A DNA stretch of 64,000 nucleotides from assembly GCF_021535045.1 (NCBI RefSeq), contig NZ_CP091056.1, positions 372,001-436,000 on the forward strand. The letters are read 5' to 3'. The stretch comes from Ornithinimicrobium sp. INDO-MA30-4 (GTDB taxonomy: Bacteria; Actinomycetota; Actinomycetes; Actinomycetales; Dermatophilaceae). The notes beneath the pieces were generated by a model. That model was not told the DNA's origin and did no database searches. It saw only the letters and a list, made by a program, of their open reading frames with translations. Below, piece after piece: positions 27,938 through 38,077 of this stretch. How positions within the stretch are numbered: the first letter of the stretch is position 1; each line of letters begins with the position of its first letter. A program made the position numbers and the translations under genes.

Positions 27938-28390
27938 ATGGCTGACAAGGGACGCGCTCGTAAGGTTGCGGAGCGCACCAAGGTATTGATGGCCCAAGGG
28001 CTGGACACATTAGTCAAGGACCCTCGCCTGGGCTTTGTCACCATCACCGACGTCCGGGTAACTGGGGACCTGCAGCACGCCACAGTGTTCTACACCGTGA
28101 TGGGTCAGGAGGCGGATCGTGAGGCCGCTGCCGAGGTGCTGGAAGCCTACCGTGGTCGGTTGCGCACCCACGTCGGTAAGGGTTTGGGCATTCGTCTGAC
28201 CCCGACGCTGGAGTTTGTCCTCGACGCTCTGCCCGAGGACGCCGCACACATCACCGACCTGCTGCGCGAGACCGCCAAACGAGATGCCGAGTTGGCTGCG
28301 GCGCGCAAGGAGAACAACTACGCCGGCGAAGCTGACCCGTATCGCAAGCCCCGCGTGGCCGACGACGAATCGGAGCAGGACTCGCAGTGA
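27938..28390 (+). CDS. rbfA: Ribosome-binding factor A
   Basis: A 150-residue 30S maturation factor with the single KH-like domain: RKVAERTKVLMAQGLDTLV, the DPRLGFVTITDVRVTGDLQHA signature and the GIRLTPTLEFVLD strand. The ATG at 27938 follows AGGAGGAACC. An acidic tail follows the domain. Its end overlaps the truB GTG by 4 bp. The frame is intact. Confidence 0.95.
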   Translation: MADKGRARKVAERTKVLMAQGLDTLVKDPRLGFVTITDVRVTGDLQHATVFYTVMGQEADREAAAEVLEAYRGRLRTHVGKGLGIRLTPTLEFVLDALPEDAAHITDLLRETAKRDAELAAARKENNYAGEADPYRKPRVADDESEQDSQ

Positions 28391-29319
28391 CGCCCAAGGA
28401 CCGCGCGCCGTTGCCTCCACCAGTCGGGCCGCCAGCTGGCGATGGTCTGTTGATCATCGACAAGCCCGCTGGCTGGACCAGCCACGATGTGGTGGGGCGA
28501 CTGCGCCGCCTCTGCCAGACCCGAAAGGTAGGGCACGCGGGGACGCTGGACCCGATGGCAACTGGGGTGTTGGTCGTTGGCGTCAACCGGGCAACGAAGT
28601 TGTTGACGTTCCTCGTGGGGTGCGACAAGACATACCTTGCGACTATCCGGTTGGGCGCCGACACAGTGACGGACGATGCTGAGGGCGACATCACTCAGAC
28701 CTTTGATGCAACTGGTCTGGACATTGCCGCGATCGACGCAGGTTTGCGTGATCTGACGGGCGCCATTGAGCAGGTCCCCAGCTCCGTGAGCGCAATCAAG
28801 GTCAACGGCCAACGCTCGTATGTCCGGGTGCGCTCAGGGGAAGACGTGCAGTTGGCGGCTCGCCCAGTGACAGTCCACTCTCTGATGCGCCTCGGCGAGC
28901 CACGACGCGAGGGAACTTTCGTGGATATTGATGTCGAGGTCGAGGTCAGCTCGGGCACCTATATTCGAGCCCTGGCCCGCGACTTAGGTGCTGCACTGGG
29001 AGTCGGAGGCCACCTGAGCGCCCTGCAACGCACCAAGGTTGGCGACTTCTCGCTCGAGCAGGCACACAGCCTGGAGCAGTTGGCTGATGAAGGTGCCGCA
29101 GCGCAGGTGTTGCCTTTGCAGGACGCAGCCACAGCGGCATTTCCGGTGCGACAGCTCTCCGAGAGCGAAACCACGAAACTCGGCTATGGCCAGCGCATTG
29201 AATCCGGTGCGGCCCGTGGCCCAGTCGTCGCGGCTATCGCCCCAGATGGCAGCCTTGCGGCCTTGTTGGACGAAAGCGGCAACAAGGTCGCTACTCACGT
29301 CGTCTTTGCCGCCCGTTAG
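28387..29319 (+). CDS. truB: tRNA pseudouridine-55 synthase TruB
   Basis: A 310-residue synthase converting U55 of tRNA to pseudouridine. Visible are KPAGWTSHDVV, the catalytic Asp in GHAGTLDPMATGVL, KTYLATIRLG, the VPSSVSAIKVNGQRSY region and CSSGTYIR-like SSGTYIRALARDLG. A C-terminal PUA-like domain follows. GTG start, overlapping rbfA by 4 bp. The frame is intact and the length is typical. Confidence 0.95.
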   Translation: MTPKDRAPLPPPVGPPAGDGLLIIDKPAGWTSHDVVGRLRRLCQTRKVGHAGTLDPMATGVLVVGVNRATKLLTFLVGCDKTYLATIRLGADTVTDDAEGDITQTFDATGLDIAAIDAGLRDLTGAIEQVPSSVSAIKVNGQRSYVRVRSGEDVQLAARPVTVHSLMRLGEPRREGTFVDIDVEVEVSSGTYIRALARDLGAALGVGGHLSALQRTKVGDFSLEQAHSLEQLADEGAAAQVLPLQDAATAAFPVRQLSESETTKLGYGQRIESGAARGPVVAAIAPDGSLAALLDESGNKVATHVVFAAR

Positions 29320-29328
29320 GCTAGCGTT

Positions 29329-30302
29329 GTGCATCAATGGTCTGGCCTCGAAGCGATCCCCAGCGACCTCGCAAAGTCTGTGGTCACACTCGGCAACTTC
29401 GACGGCGTTCACCGAGGACATCAAGCTGTCTTAGAGACGGTGACGTCGTTGGCGAAAGAGCACGGGGCGCAGGCTATCGCGGTCACGTTCGACCCACATC
29501 CGGTTGCTGTTTTGCACCCAGAGCGCGCCCCAAAGAGATCACCAGCCTGGAGCACCGCCTAGAAATGTTGGCGCAGAGTGGGCTTGATGCGACCCTCGTG
29601 GTCGAGTTCACCCACGAATTTGCTCAGCTCACCCCAGAAGACTTTGTGCGCCAAGTTTTTGTGGAGGCGCTCAATGCTTGCGTCGTCGTCGTTGGTCTGG
29701 ACACCAGGTTCGGCGTCCGCAACTCCGGCGACATCGACACGATGCGCGAGTTGGGCAAGCAATTCAATTTTGAAGTCGTCACTCAAGACGCGGTCGGGGA
29801 GCACCAAGAGGGCCAACGGCACTGGTCCTCAACCTCACTGCGCAAGGCGCTGGCGGCTGGCGATATCTCCTCCGCTAACGACGTCTTAGGTCGCACCCAC
29901 CGAGTCTCCGGGACCGTCGTGCATGGGCATCACCGGGGCCGGGAGTTGGGCTATCCGACCGCAAACTTGTGTGCCGAGAGCGAGGGTCTCATTCCAGCCG
30001 ACGGGGTGTATGCGGGCTGGATGGTGCGCCACGACCTGGCTGAGAACGATCCTGAGCACCGACTGCCGGCTGCCATCTCGGTCGGGACCAACCCAACCTT
30101 TGATGATGTTCTGCGTCGGACCGTCGAGGCCTATGTTCTTGACCGCGTCGACCTTGATCTTTATCACGAGCACGTGTCGATTGACTTTGTGCAGCGGTTG
30201 CGAGGCAACCTCAAGTTCGACTCGATCGAGGAACTGTTAGTGCAAATGGCCAATGATGTGGATCGCTGCCGACAGTTGCTGGCACAGCCGGGCAGACGCT
30301 GA
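29329..30302 (+). CDS. ribF: Bifunctional riboflavin kinase/FAD synthetase RibF (one frameshift in this sequence)
   Basis: Makes FMN and FAD from riboflavin. The N-terminal FAD synthetase domain shows [24 protein letters not shown] and [12 protein letters not shown]; the C-terminal flavokinase domain shows [24 protein letters not shown] and SVGTNPTFD. The break near 29525 falls after HPERAP; the next frame continues [14 protein letters not shown]. About 324 residues. Last gene of the rimP-ribF transcript, followed by a strong terminator. Confidence 0.92.
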
Positions 30303-30314
30303 CAAACACCGCGC

Positions 30315-30358
30315 AACGCAAAAGGTCCGAACCATCAGCGGTTCGGACCTTTTGCGTT
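30315..30358. terminator. Bidirectional rho-independent terminator
   Basis: A perfect 19-bp stem (AACGCAAAAGGTCCGAACC and its complement) with a 6-base loop lies between the convergent ribF and serA genes and has A/T tracts in the outer stem on both sides. Confidence 0.9.
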
Positions 30359-30369
30359 GTCACCTCGGG

Positions 30370-31535
30370 TTACAGCACGCGCACCCGGATGACACCTTCA
30401 ATGGAGCGGATGGCGGTGACGACCGAGTCGGGCACATCGCCATCGGTGTCCACCAGTGTGTAGGCGAAGTCGCCAGTGGACTTGTTCAACAAATCTGCGA
30501 TGTTCAAACCTGCATCGGCCAGCGCCGACGAAATCTGGCCGACCATGTTTGGCACGTTGGCGTTGAAGATCGCAATACGCGTCGAGCCGGGGTGCGGGCC
30601 AACGAAGCCTTGGGGAAGTTCACGCTGTTGCGGATCGTCCCGTCGGTCAAGTAGTCGCGCAACTGGTCAGCAGCCATCACAGCGCAGTTCTCCTCGGCCT
30701 CAGCCGTGGATGCACCCAGGTGTGGCAGGGCCAGAATTTTCTTGTGGCCAGCCAGCGTCTGGGTCGGGAAGTCGCACACGTAGGCGTGCAACTTGTCGGC
30801 GTCCAAGGCAGCCACCACGGCTTCGTCATCAACGATGCCACCGCGCGCAAAGTTCAACACGACACCTTCAGGCTTGAGCATCGCCAAACGCTCAGCGTTG
30901 ACCAGACCCTTAGTCGCGTCGATCAGCGGCACGTGGACGGTGATCATGTCGGCGCGCAAGAAAACATCATCAATGGAGGAGGCCTGCTCGATCGAGGGGT
31001 TGAGCTGCCAAGCCCGCTCGACACTGAGGGCGGGGTCAAAGCCCAGCACCTTCATACCCATTGAAGCGGCAGCGTTGGCGACCAGAACACCAATGGCTCC
31101 GAGGCCAATGACACCCAGGGTGCGTCCTGGCAGCTCAAAGCCAGCGAACTGCTTCTTGGCCTTTTCGACGGTGCCGTTGATGTCGCCCTCTGCGGCGGAC
31201 AGGCCAGCGGTGAAGGCGGCTGCCGGGTAGAGGTTGCGAGCGGCCAGCAGCATGCCGGCGATCACGAGCTCCTTAACGGCATTGGCGTTGGCGCCAGGGG
31301 TGTTGAAGACCACAATTCCGCGGGCCGACAAGTCGGCAACCGGGACGTTGTTGGTGCCAGCGCCGGCGCGGGCCACGGCCAAGACGCTGTCTTCCAGCGG
31401 CTCGTCGTGCAGGTTGGCCGAACGCAGCACAATGCCATCGGCAGTGGCGACGTCAGCGCCGACCTCGTAGTCGTCGGGAAAGCGGTTCAAGCCGATGGGG
31501 CTGATCGCGTTGTACGTCTTAATGCGGTGAGTCAT
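30370..31535 (-). CDS. serA: D-3-phosphoglycerate dehydrogenase (one frameshift in this sequence)
   Basis: First enzyme of serine synthesis. About 388 residues: substrate-binding halves around an NAD domain (LGVIGLGAIGVLVANAA), the conserved NFARGGIVDD segment and ALPHLGASTAEAEEN. After a break near 30610 a C-terminal ACT domain follows (RIAIFNANVPNMVGQISSAL...GVIRVRVL), the usual site of serine feedback. Length matches the ~390-residue ACT-containing form rather than the ~530-residue actinobacterial form with an extra domain. It lies 20 bp after serC on the same strand. Confidence 0.9.
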
Positions 31536-31555
31536 GGTGTGTTCGCAGTGCGCGC

Positions 31556-32631
31556 TCAGGCGTGCTTCTGCTCAAACTCCTTCATGAAGTCGATGAGTGC
31601 GTCGACGCCCTCGGGCGGCATCGCGTTATAGATGCTGGCGCGCATGCCACCGACCGAGCGGTGGCCGCCTTAGTTGGTGAGGCCAGCGTCAGCGGCGCTG
31701 CTGACGAATTCCTTCTCCAAGGACGGGTCTGCCACGAGGAAAGGCACGTTCATCCACGAACGAGCATTCGGTGCGACGGGGTTGGAGTAGAAGTCGGAGT
31801 TGTCGATGGCCTCGTACAACTTGGCAGCCTTGGCCTGGTTGCGAGCGGCCATGCCCTCGAGCCCACCGTTCTTCTTGACCCATTTCAACGTCAGGTTGAG
31901 GAGATAGAGAGCCAACGTCGGGGGAGTGTTCAGCATCGAGTCGGCCGCGGCCATTTGTGCGTAATCCCACACCGAAGGCGTCTCGGGCCGGGCCTTACCC
32001 ATCAGGTCATCGCGAACAATCACGACGGTGATGCCAGCCGGGCCGAGATTCTTCTGTGCGCCGGCGTAGATCAAGCCGAACTTCGACACATCAATCGGAC
32101 GGGACATGATCGTGGACGACATGTCACAGATCAGGGGAGCGTCCACGTCGGGGACATAGTCGAACTCCACGCCGCCGATGGTTTCGTTGGCGGTGTAGTG
32201 GAAATAGGCAGCGCCCGGTGTCTGAGCCAGGGCTGCGGCGTCCGGCACCGTGCTGTAGTTCGACGCCTTTTCGTCGGCGACGACGTTGACCGAGACGTAC
32301 TTCTTTGCCTCGGCGATGGCCTTCTTTGACCAGGAGCCGGTGTTGACAATGTCAACCGTGTCGCCTGGGGCAGTGAGGTTTTGCGGGATGGCGGAGAACT
32401 GGCCGCTCGCGCCGCCTTGCATGAAGAGGACGCTGTATCCCTCGGGGATGCCCATCAGTTCGCGCATCAGGAAGTGGCTTCGTCCGCAACGGAGACGAAT
32501 TCCTTACTGCGGTGGCTCACCTCCATGACGCTCATGCCCAGAGAGTCCCAGTCGGAGAGTTGAGATTGGGCTTCTTCGAGAACCTCGAGGGGCATGGTCG
32601 CTGGCCCCGCTGCGAAGTTGTAGACGCGCAC
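31556..32631 (-). CDS. serC: Phosphoserine aminotransferase (two frameshifts in this sequence)
   Basis: PLP enzyme making phosphoserine. The GTG at 32631 gives [20 protein letters not shown], the diagnostic SerC N-terminus, and [14 protein letters not shown] break near 32470 leads to [15 protein letters not shown] and the PLP-lysine motif [20 protein letters not shown] second break near 31675 leads to the end [29 protein letters not shown]. About 358 residues, close to E. coli SerC. Co-transcribed with serA. Confidence 0.92.
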
Positions 32632-32730
32632 GCTTTTCCACCTTCAAGATTGACTAGGTTGCGGAGCCCTCAGACTATCAACGCGCATCGCTATACCTTG
32701 ACCACACGGCAAGCCCGGTAACCTGCTCGC

Positions 32731-33926
32731 ATGACCGCTGTGCACCCCATTAGCCATGCCTGGATTAGCGCCGGATCGACCGGTGCCCAGAACTACGACG
32801 AGTTTGCTAGCGACGCTGAGATCACTGATCTCATCGCTTCGGCTCCCTACAGCGCGCTCGGTGTTGAGATGCCGCATTGCGCCCCGGAGTCCCTGGGCCA
32901 GGCGTTCGCCGACACCCTGCCCGCCGCAGCTCAGCGGTTGGCTGCAGCCAAGGCCGATGGTGCTACACAGCCGCCGATGATGTCGTTGGTGTTTACCGCA
33001 TTAGTGGTGGTCAGGACGGTCATTCGTTCCTGGGCATGTTCGCCATGGTGGACACTGACGAGATCTCAACGACGGCCGATGAGCCGGGTCTCGTCATTCG
33101 CAACGAAGACGTTTTTATCGAGAAAGTCCGCGAGCGCGTGGCGCTTTGCAGACCATCGATCACCTGCTGTCGCCGGTCTTGTTGCTGCAGACGGAGAAGG
33201 CCGATGAGCTGCAGACGGCCCTAACCAAGGTCATTGAGCAGGCTGGCCCAGCGCCGGTCACCGACCAGGACCAGGCCGGGCGATTGCATGAAGTTTGGTC
33301 GATTTCCGATCCGGCCGCGGTGGCGGAACTCACACTTTGGCTGGCGGCGGCGACTTGGTCGTAGCCGACGGAAACCACCGAAGCCTCGCGGCTCAGACCG
33401 CCAACTGGACCGTTTCCTTGCGGTCGTGACGACGCCTGAGTCGGTCCAACTCCAGCCGTACCACCGGTTGGTCACCTCGTGGCCAGAAGGCCTGGGGTCA
33501 GTGACCGACGCTCTGAGCGCGATTGGCGCGTCGGTGGTCGCCCTGGACACCCCCGCAGAGGTTCCGCAGGAGCCGGGAGTCTTGCACCTGCATACCGCCG
33601 ATGGGGGCTTTGCTGTCACCTTGCCCGTCCCGCAGGACGCCAGCGGCGTCGCGGCTCTGGACCACGCACTGATCGAACGCCTGCTGGTGAACGAGGTCCT
33701 CGGACTCGATGCTGGCGATAAGCGAATTCGCTACATCGGTGGCGACTACTCAGCGCAGTGGTTGCGTGAGCAGGTGGATGCTGGCGAAGCGGTGGCGGCA
33801 TTGTTGATCGCGCCCGTTCGAGTGGATGACTTTGTCCGGGTCAACCTGGAGCGAGAAAAGATGCCTCGCAAGTCAACGTGGTTCACGCCCAAGGCCCGTG
33901 GCGGTCTGGTGCTCGCACAAATCTGA
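32731..33926 (+). CDS. DUF1015 family protein (at least three frameshifts in this sequence)
   Basis: About 398 residues once breaks near 33000, 33145 and 33350 are bridged. Segments in order: MTAVHPISHAWISAGSTG, VVGVYRISGGQDGHSFLGMF, LLSPVLLLQTEKADELQTAL, the VVADGNHRSLAAQ motif, and the ending VNLEREKMPRKSTWFTPKARGGLVL, a DUF1015 C-terminal signature. The family is of uncertain function and often lies beside serA and serC; here it is divergent from serC, with about 100 bp between starts. That neighbourhood suggests a link to serine metabolism; no serB is seen. Confidence 0.75.
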
Positions 33927-33941
33927 TGCTGCTGAGGTAGT

Positions 33942-33977
33942 CAACCCGCGTGTCCAGATCGCTGGACCCGCGGGTTG
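33942..33977 (+). terminator. Rho-independent terminator after the DUF1015 gene
   Basis: CAACCCGCG-T-GTCCAG pairs with CTGGAC-C-CGCGGGTTG around an ATCG loop, with one mismatch, followed by TCTCTTG. It begins 16 bp past the stop. Confidence 0.75.
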
Positions 33978-34265
33978 TCTCTTGTATGTGCGATACTTCA
34001 CTTGGTCTCGCGTCCATCCACACCCGTCGCGAGCCCCGGTGACACCCCGGATGAGCGCCGCCTTCGATTGACTGATGAGCAGCTTTGGCGCTGAGCGGGT
34101 GCCCGGCACACGCAGGTGACGCGCGACTAGCGCGAGCCAGCGGGTGTACCGGATTGACTTCCGTCCGGCCCACCAGGGCCCGACGACTGCAACCGCGCTA
34201 CGCGGAGGGCGGGCCAAGCAGGCCCGGTGTGGGCTTTCTGCTAGCCACGGAAGGACGTTACGTCC
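33978..34265 (+). other. Long G+C-rich leader upstream of rne
   Basis: This 288-bp stretch has no credible gene. It contains several short inverted repeats (for example GCGCGACTAGCGCG near 34121 and GGGCC repeats near 34170-34225) and ends in a GGAAGGA ribosome site just before the rne ATG. RNase E genes in other bacteria carry structured leaders used for autoregulation; whether this one does is inference. Confidence 0.4.
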
Positions 34266-37195
34266 ATGAGTGACAGCGACACGCCAAAGAAGGCAGAGTC
34301 ATCGACTGCTGCGTTGTTCAGTGCAGCCAAAGCTGATGGGGCACCGGCTGCAGCACCGCCTCAGAAGACGACACCACCGGCCGGGGCTCGCCCTTCGGTG
34401 TGCTTTTCAAGCGCCAGACCTCACCGAGGTCCCAAAGCGCAAGCGGGCAGCCGAAAAACCTGCCAAGGACTCGAGCGACGACCAGTCCAAGGGGCAGCAG
34501 CCCAAGGACGAGTCGCCCTCCGAGCGGATTCAAAGCGCTCGGACGACTCGGGTAACTCGAACAACGGCAACAAGGGCTCTGGCAAGTCCGGCAAGTCCGG
34601 CGGCAAGGGCAAGAAGAAGCAGCCCGCAGCGTCCTCAGATCCGGCAGAGAACGGATCGACCGAGCCGGAGGCGCAACCAAAAGCTCAGGCCAACGCTTCC
34701 GCCGACTCCTCAAGCGATGATGCTGACAACCGGTCCGATGACTCGGACGGAAACGACGCAGACAACGCGTCCTCGGGCAATGGGCGCCGACGCCGTCGTG
34801 GCGGCAAGGGACGCCGTAACCGCGGGGGCGGCGATGGCGAGGACAACGAGCGCACACAAGATTCCGCAGGCAACGACTCCGACGGGCAAAGCGGCGGCCG
34901 CGAGCAGGCTGAAAAGCCAAACGATGATGCCAACCAAGACGATGACGGCGACGGCAGCAGCAAGCGTCGTCGGCGCCGCACCCGTGGCGCTGGCACCGAA
35001 CGCAGCCAGCCCTCGTCGCGCGACGAGGCCACCGGGATCAAGGGTTCAACGCGGTTGGAGGCCAAGCGTCAACGACGCCGAGAAGGCCGAGAAGCGGGTC
35101 GTCGTCGCACGATCATCACCGAAGCAGAGTTCCTGGCGCGCCGCGAAAGCGTAGATCGCGTCATGGTTGTGCGGGGTCGTGATGACCGCACCCAGATCGG
35201 TGTCTTGGAGGACGGCGTGCTCGTTGAGCACTATGTCTCCCGCGAGACCCAGAGCACCATGGTCGGCAACGTTTATTTGGGGCGAGTCCAGAACGTTTTG
35301 CCCAGCATGGAAGCAGCCTTCATCGACATCGGTAAGGGCCGCAATGCGGTGCTCTATGCCGGTGAGGTCAACTGGGACACAGCTGGCATGGAGGGCAACC
35401 AGCCGCGCCGTATTGAGAACGCGCTGAGCTCGGGCGACTCGGTTTTGGTCCAGGTCACCAAGGATCCGATTGGCCACAAGGGCGCACGATTGACTTCGCA
35501 GGTCTCACTGCCGGGCCGCTACCTGGTCTATGTGCCAGGCAACTCGATGACCGGAATCTCGCGCAAACTGCCCGACACAGAGCGTTTGCGTCTGAAGAAG
35601 ATCCTGAAGGAAGTAGTCCCAGCAGACGCCGGCGTGATTGTTCGCACCGCTGCTGAAGGTGCCAGCGAGGCCGAATTGCGCGCCGACGTCGAGCGTCTGA
35701 CCGGCATTTGGGAGCGGATCGAAAGAAGTCTGCGACCAAGTCGGCCAACGCGCCGGTGCTGTTGCACGGAGAGCCGGACATGACGGTGCGGGTCATCCGA
35801 GACGTCTTCAACGAGGACTTCTCCAAACTGGTTGTCTCGGGTGCCCAGGCCTGGGACGAAGTCAGCGACTACATCGGCTCCGTCGCTCCCGACCTGGCAG
35901 ACCGGGTCGAGCAGTGGACCAAGACGGAAGACATCTTCACCGCGCACCGGGTTTCTGAATCACTCTCGAAGGCAATGGACCGCAAGGTCTGGCTGCCCTC
36001 GGGTGGCTCATTGGTGATTGATCGCACCGAAGCGATGACGGTTGTTGACGTCAACACTGGCAAGTTTGTCGGTTCGGGCGGCAACCTCGAAGAGACAGTC
36101 ACGAAGAACAACATTGAGGCTGCCGAGGAAATCGTGAGGCAACTACGCCTGCGCGACATCGGCGGCATCATCGTGATCGACTTCATCGACATGGTGCTGG
36201 AAAGCAACCGGGAACTAGTCGTGCGTCGCCTGCTGGAGTGCTTGGGCCGGGACCGGACCAAGCATCAGGTGGCCGAGGTGACTTCGCTGGGGTTGGTTCA
36301 GATGACCCGTAAACGCGTCGGGGCAGGGCTGATTGAAGTCTTCTCTGAGCCTTGCGTGCACTGCGCTGGTCGCGGATTGGTCGTGCACACCGAGCCCATC
36401 GACCGTCCCTCGGACTCCAACGGTGGCAATAGTGGCAACGGGCAGAACAACAACCGCAGCCGCAGTAAGAAGGCTCGCCAGGCACCCGTCGAGACGGAGC
36501 AGCCAGCACCGACCGGCCCGACAGCGGCTCAGATTGCTGCCGCTGCCCATGCTGCTGCGCTGACGGCTGGCTCATCAGACGAAGCCGCGAACGCCACAGC
36601 CGAGGCTGTTGTCGCTGAAGTAGCGCCCGAGTCAGCCAAGACTGAGGACAGCGCGCCCCGCCAGCAGGCAGAGAAGCCGGAGGCCAAGGGTTCTGAGGTA
36701 GTGGCTCAAGCTGAGCCCGTCGCCGAGGCGAAGCCGGCTGCCGAGTCCAAGCCTGCTGCCAAAAAGAGGCGCGTAGCCAAGAGCGCAACGACGACGGCAC
36801 CAAAGTCGCAAGCTCCACAGGTGCAGACTCAGGACTCGTCGGTGAAGTCGGACGAGCAGGGCAGCACGCACATTGTGGCTGATCCAGTGCAGCCAGCGGT
36901 CGCTGTTAGCGCTCCGGCTCCACGAAAGCGTGGCTCACGGCGCGCCAAGGCCCCACAGGCTGCTGCTTCGGCAACCAGCGAAGGTATGAGCGCCGAGCCA
37001 GTCAAGACCGCTCCAGTGACATCTGTCGCAGGTTCGGCGACCTTGACGGCGACAAGCGCAGACGCCAGCACCGCTACCGACGGCTCAGCCCAAGCTGGTG
37101 ACACTGGTGCGGCAACCAAGCCAGTAAAGCGCCGGAGCCGAGGCCGCGTTGTTGCACCAGCAGGTCCGCCTGTTGGAGGTAGTGACGAAGCCTGA
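34266..37195 (+). CDS. rne: Ribonuclease E/G (three frameshifts in this sequence)
   Basis: Main mRNA and rRNA-processing endonuclease, about 976 residues. As usual in actinobacteria, the catalytic core is flanked by two disordered arms. The N-terminal arm is rich in Ser/Asp/Asn and basic repeats such as RRRRRGGKGRRNRGGG. The core has an S1 domain (GNVYLGRVQNVLPSMEAAFIDI), RNase H-like and DNase I-like parts with the catalytic Asp residues in VVDVNTGKF and IIVIDFIDM, and the zinc-link CVHCAGRG. A C-terminal Ala/Lys/Pro tail ends RRSRGRVVAPAGPP. Breaks lie near 34400, 34525 and 35726. Confidence 0.92.
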
Positions 37196-37207
37196 GACGA
37201 GTTTGGA

Positions 37208-37229
37208 CCTACCGCCCACAGGCGGTAGG
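37208..37229 (+). terminator. Possible weak terminator between rne and rplU
   Basis: CCTACCGCC pairs perfectly with GGCGGTAGG around a CACA loop. Only two Ts follow, so termination would be partial; the rest of the 166-bp gap is presumably the rplU promoter and leader. Confidence 0.5.
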
Positions 37230-37361
37230 CTTGCACGTCGGTGCGCACTTGATTGATCGGCCGGGATTTTAGGCCCTGCTGAACTTAAGTTGCAGCCCAC
37301 ATTGCACCATTGACCGGGACATGGTTTGTCCTCATATGAATCTGCAGGAAGTGAGTAGAAC

Positions 37362-37670
37362 GTGTACGCGATCGTTCGCGCTGGCGCCCGCCAGGAAAAG
37401 GTCTCCGTTGGCGACGTCCTCACCATCGACAAGGTGAGTGCCAAGGCTGGCGAGTCCGTTGAACTCGCGCCGCTGCTGCTCGTCGATGGTGCCTCGATCA
37501 CCTCTGACGCTGACGCGTTGGCGAAGGTCTCCGTGACCGCTGAGGTCATGACGGCTACCAAGGGCCCCAAGATCATCATCCAGAAGTACAAGAACAAGAC
37601 TGGCTACAAGAAGCGTCAGGGCCACCGTCAGCCGCTGACGCAGGTCAAGATCACCGCGATCAACTCCTGA
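37362..37670 (+). CDS. rplU: 50S ribosomal protein L21
   Basis: A 102-residue L21 starting from GTG at 37362: [19 protein letters not shown] and the C-terminal signature [21 protein letters not shown]. The frame is intact. It is followed 44 bp later by rpmA, the invariable L21-L27 pair. Confidence 0.96.
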   Translation: MYAIVRAGARQEKVSVGDVLTIDKVSAKAGESVELAPLLLVDGASITSDADALAKVSVTAEVMTATKGPKIIIQKYKNKTGYKKRQGHRQPLTQVKITAINS

Positions 37671-37714
37671 TCACAGCCGTCAACGAAACTCTGAGCAGAA
37701 GGTAGGCATCAGCC

Positions 37715-37989
37715 ATGGCACACAAAAAGGTGCATCCTCGTCCCGCAACGGTCGCGATTCGAATGCGCAACGCCTCGGCGTGAAGCGCTTCGGCGGCCAG
37801 GTCGTCGGTGCAGGTGAGATCTTGGTCCGTCAGCGCGGCACCCACTTCCACCCCGGTGAAGGCGTTGGCCGCGGCAACGACGACACGCTCTTCGCAATGG
37901 TCCCCGGCACTGTGCTGTTCGGCCAGCGTCGCGGCCGCAAGACAGTGAACATCGTCGCAGCTGAGGCTGCCGAGACTGTCACTGCCTGA
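37715..37989 (+). CDS. rpmA: 50S ribosomal protein L27 (one frameshift in this sequence)
   Basis: The ATG at 37715 gives MAHKK; one A appears lost from the A5 run at 37724-37728. The next frame continues [20 protein letters not shown], then [20 protein letters not shown], which is L27. About 91 residues, normal length. The ribosome needs this protein near the peptidyl-transferase centre, so this break is a clear example of a sequence error rather than a mutation. Confidence 0.94.
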
Positions 37990-38014
37990 GCAACACCACG
38001 CAGTTTTCACGCAG

Positions 38015-38050
38015 AACGCCGGTGAGGAGCTAGTGCTTCTCCCCGGCGTT
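38015..38050 (+). terminator. Rho-independent terminator after rpmA
   Basis: AACGCCGG and an inner GAG stem pair with their complements, ending CCGGCGTT and followed by TTGCTGTTT. It separates rplU-rpmA from obg, perhaps only partly. Confidence 0.75.
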
Positions 38051-38077
38051 TTGCTGTTTGTCCTGAAAGGATGAATC

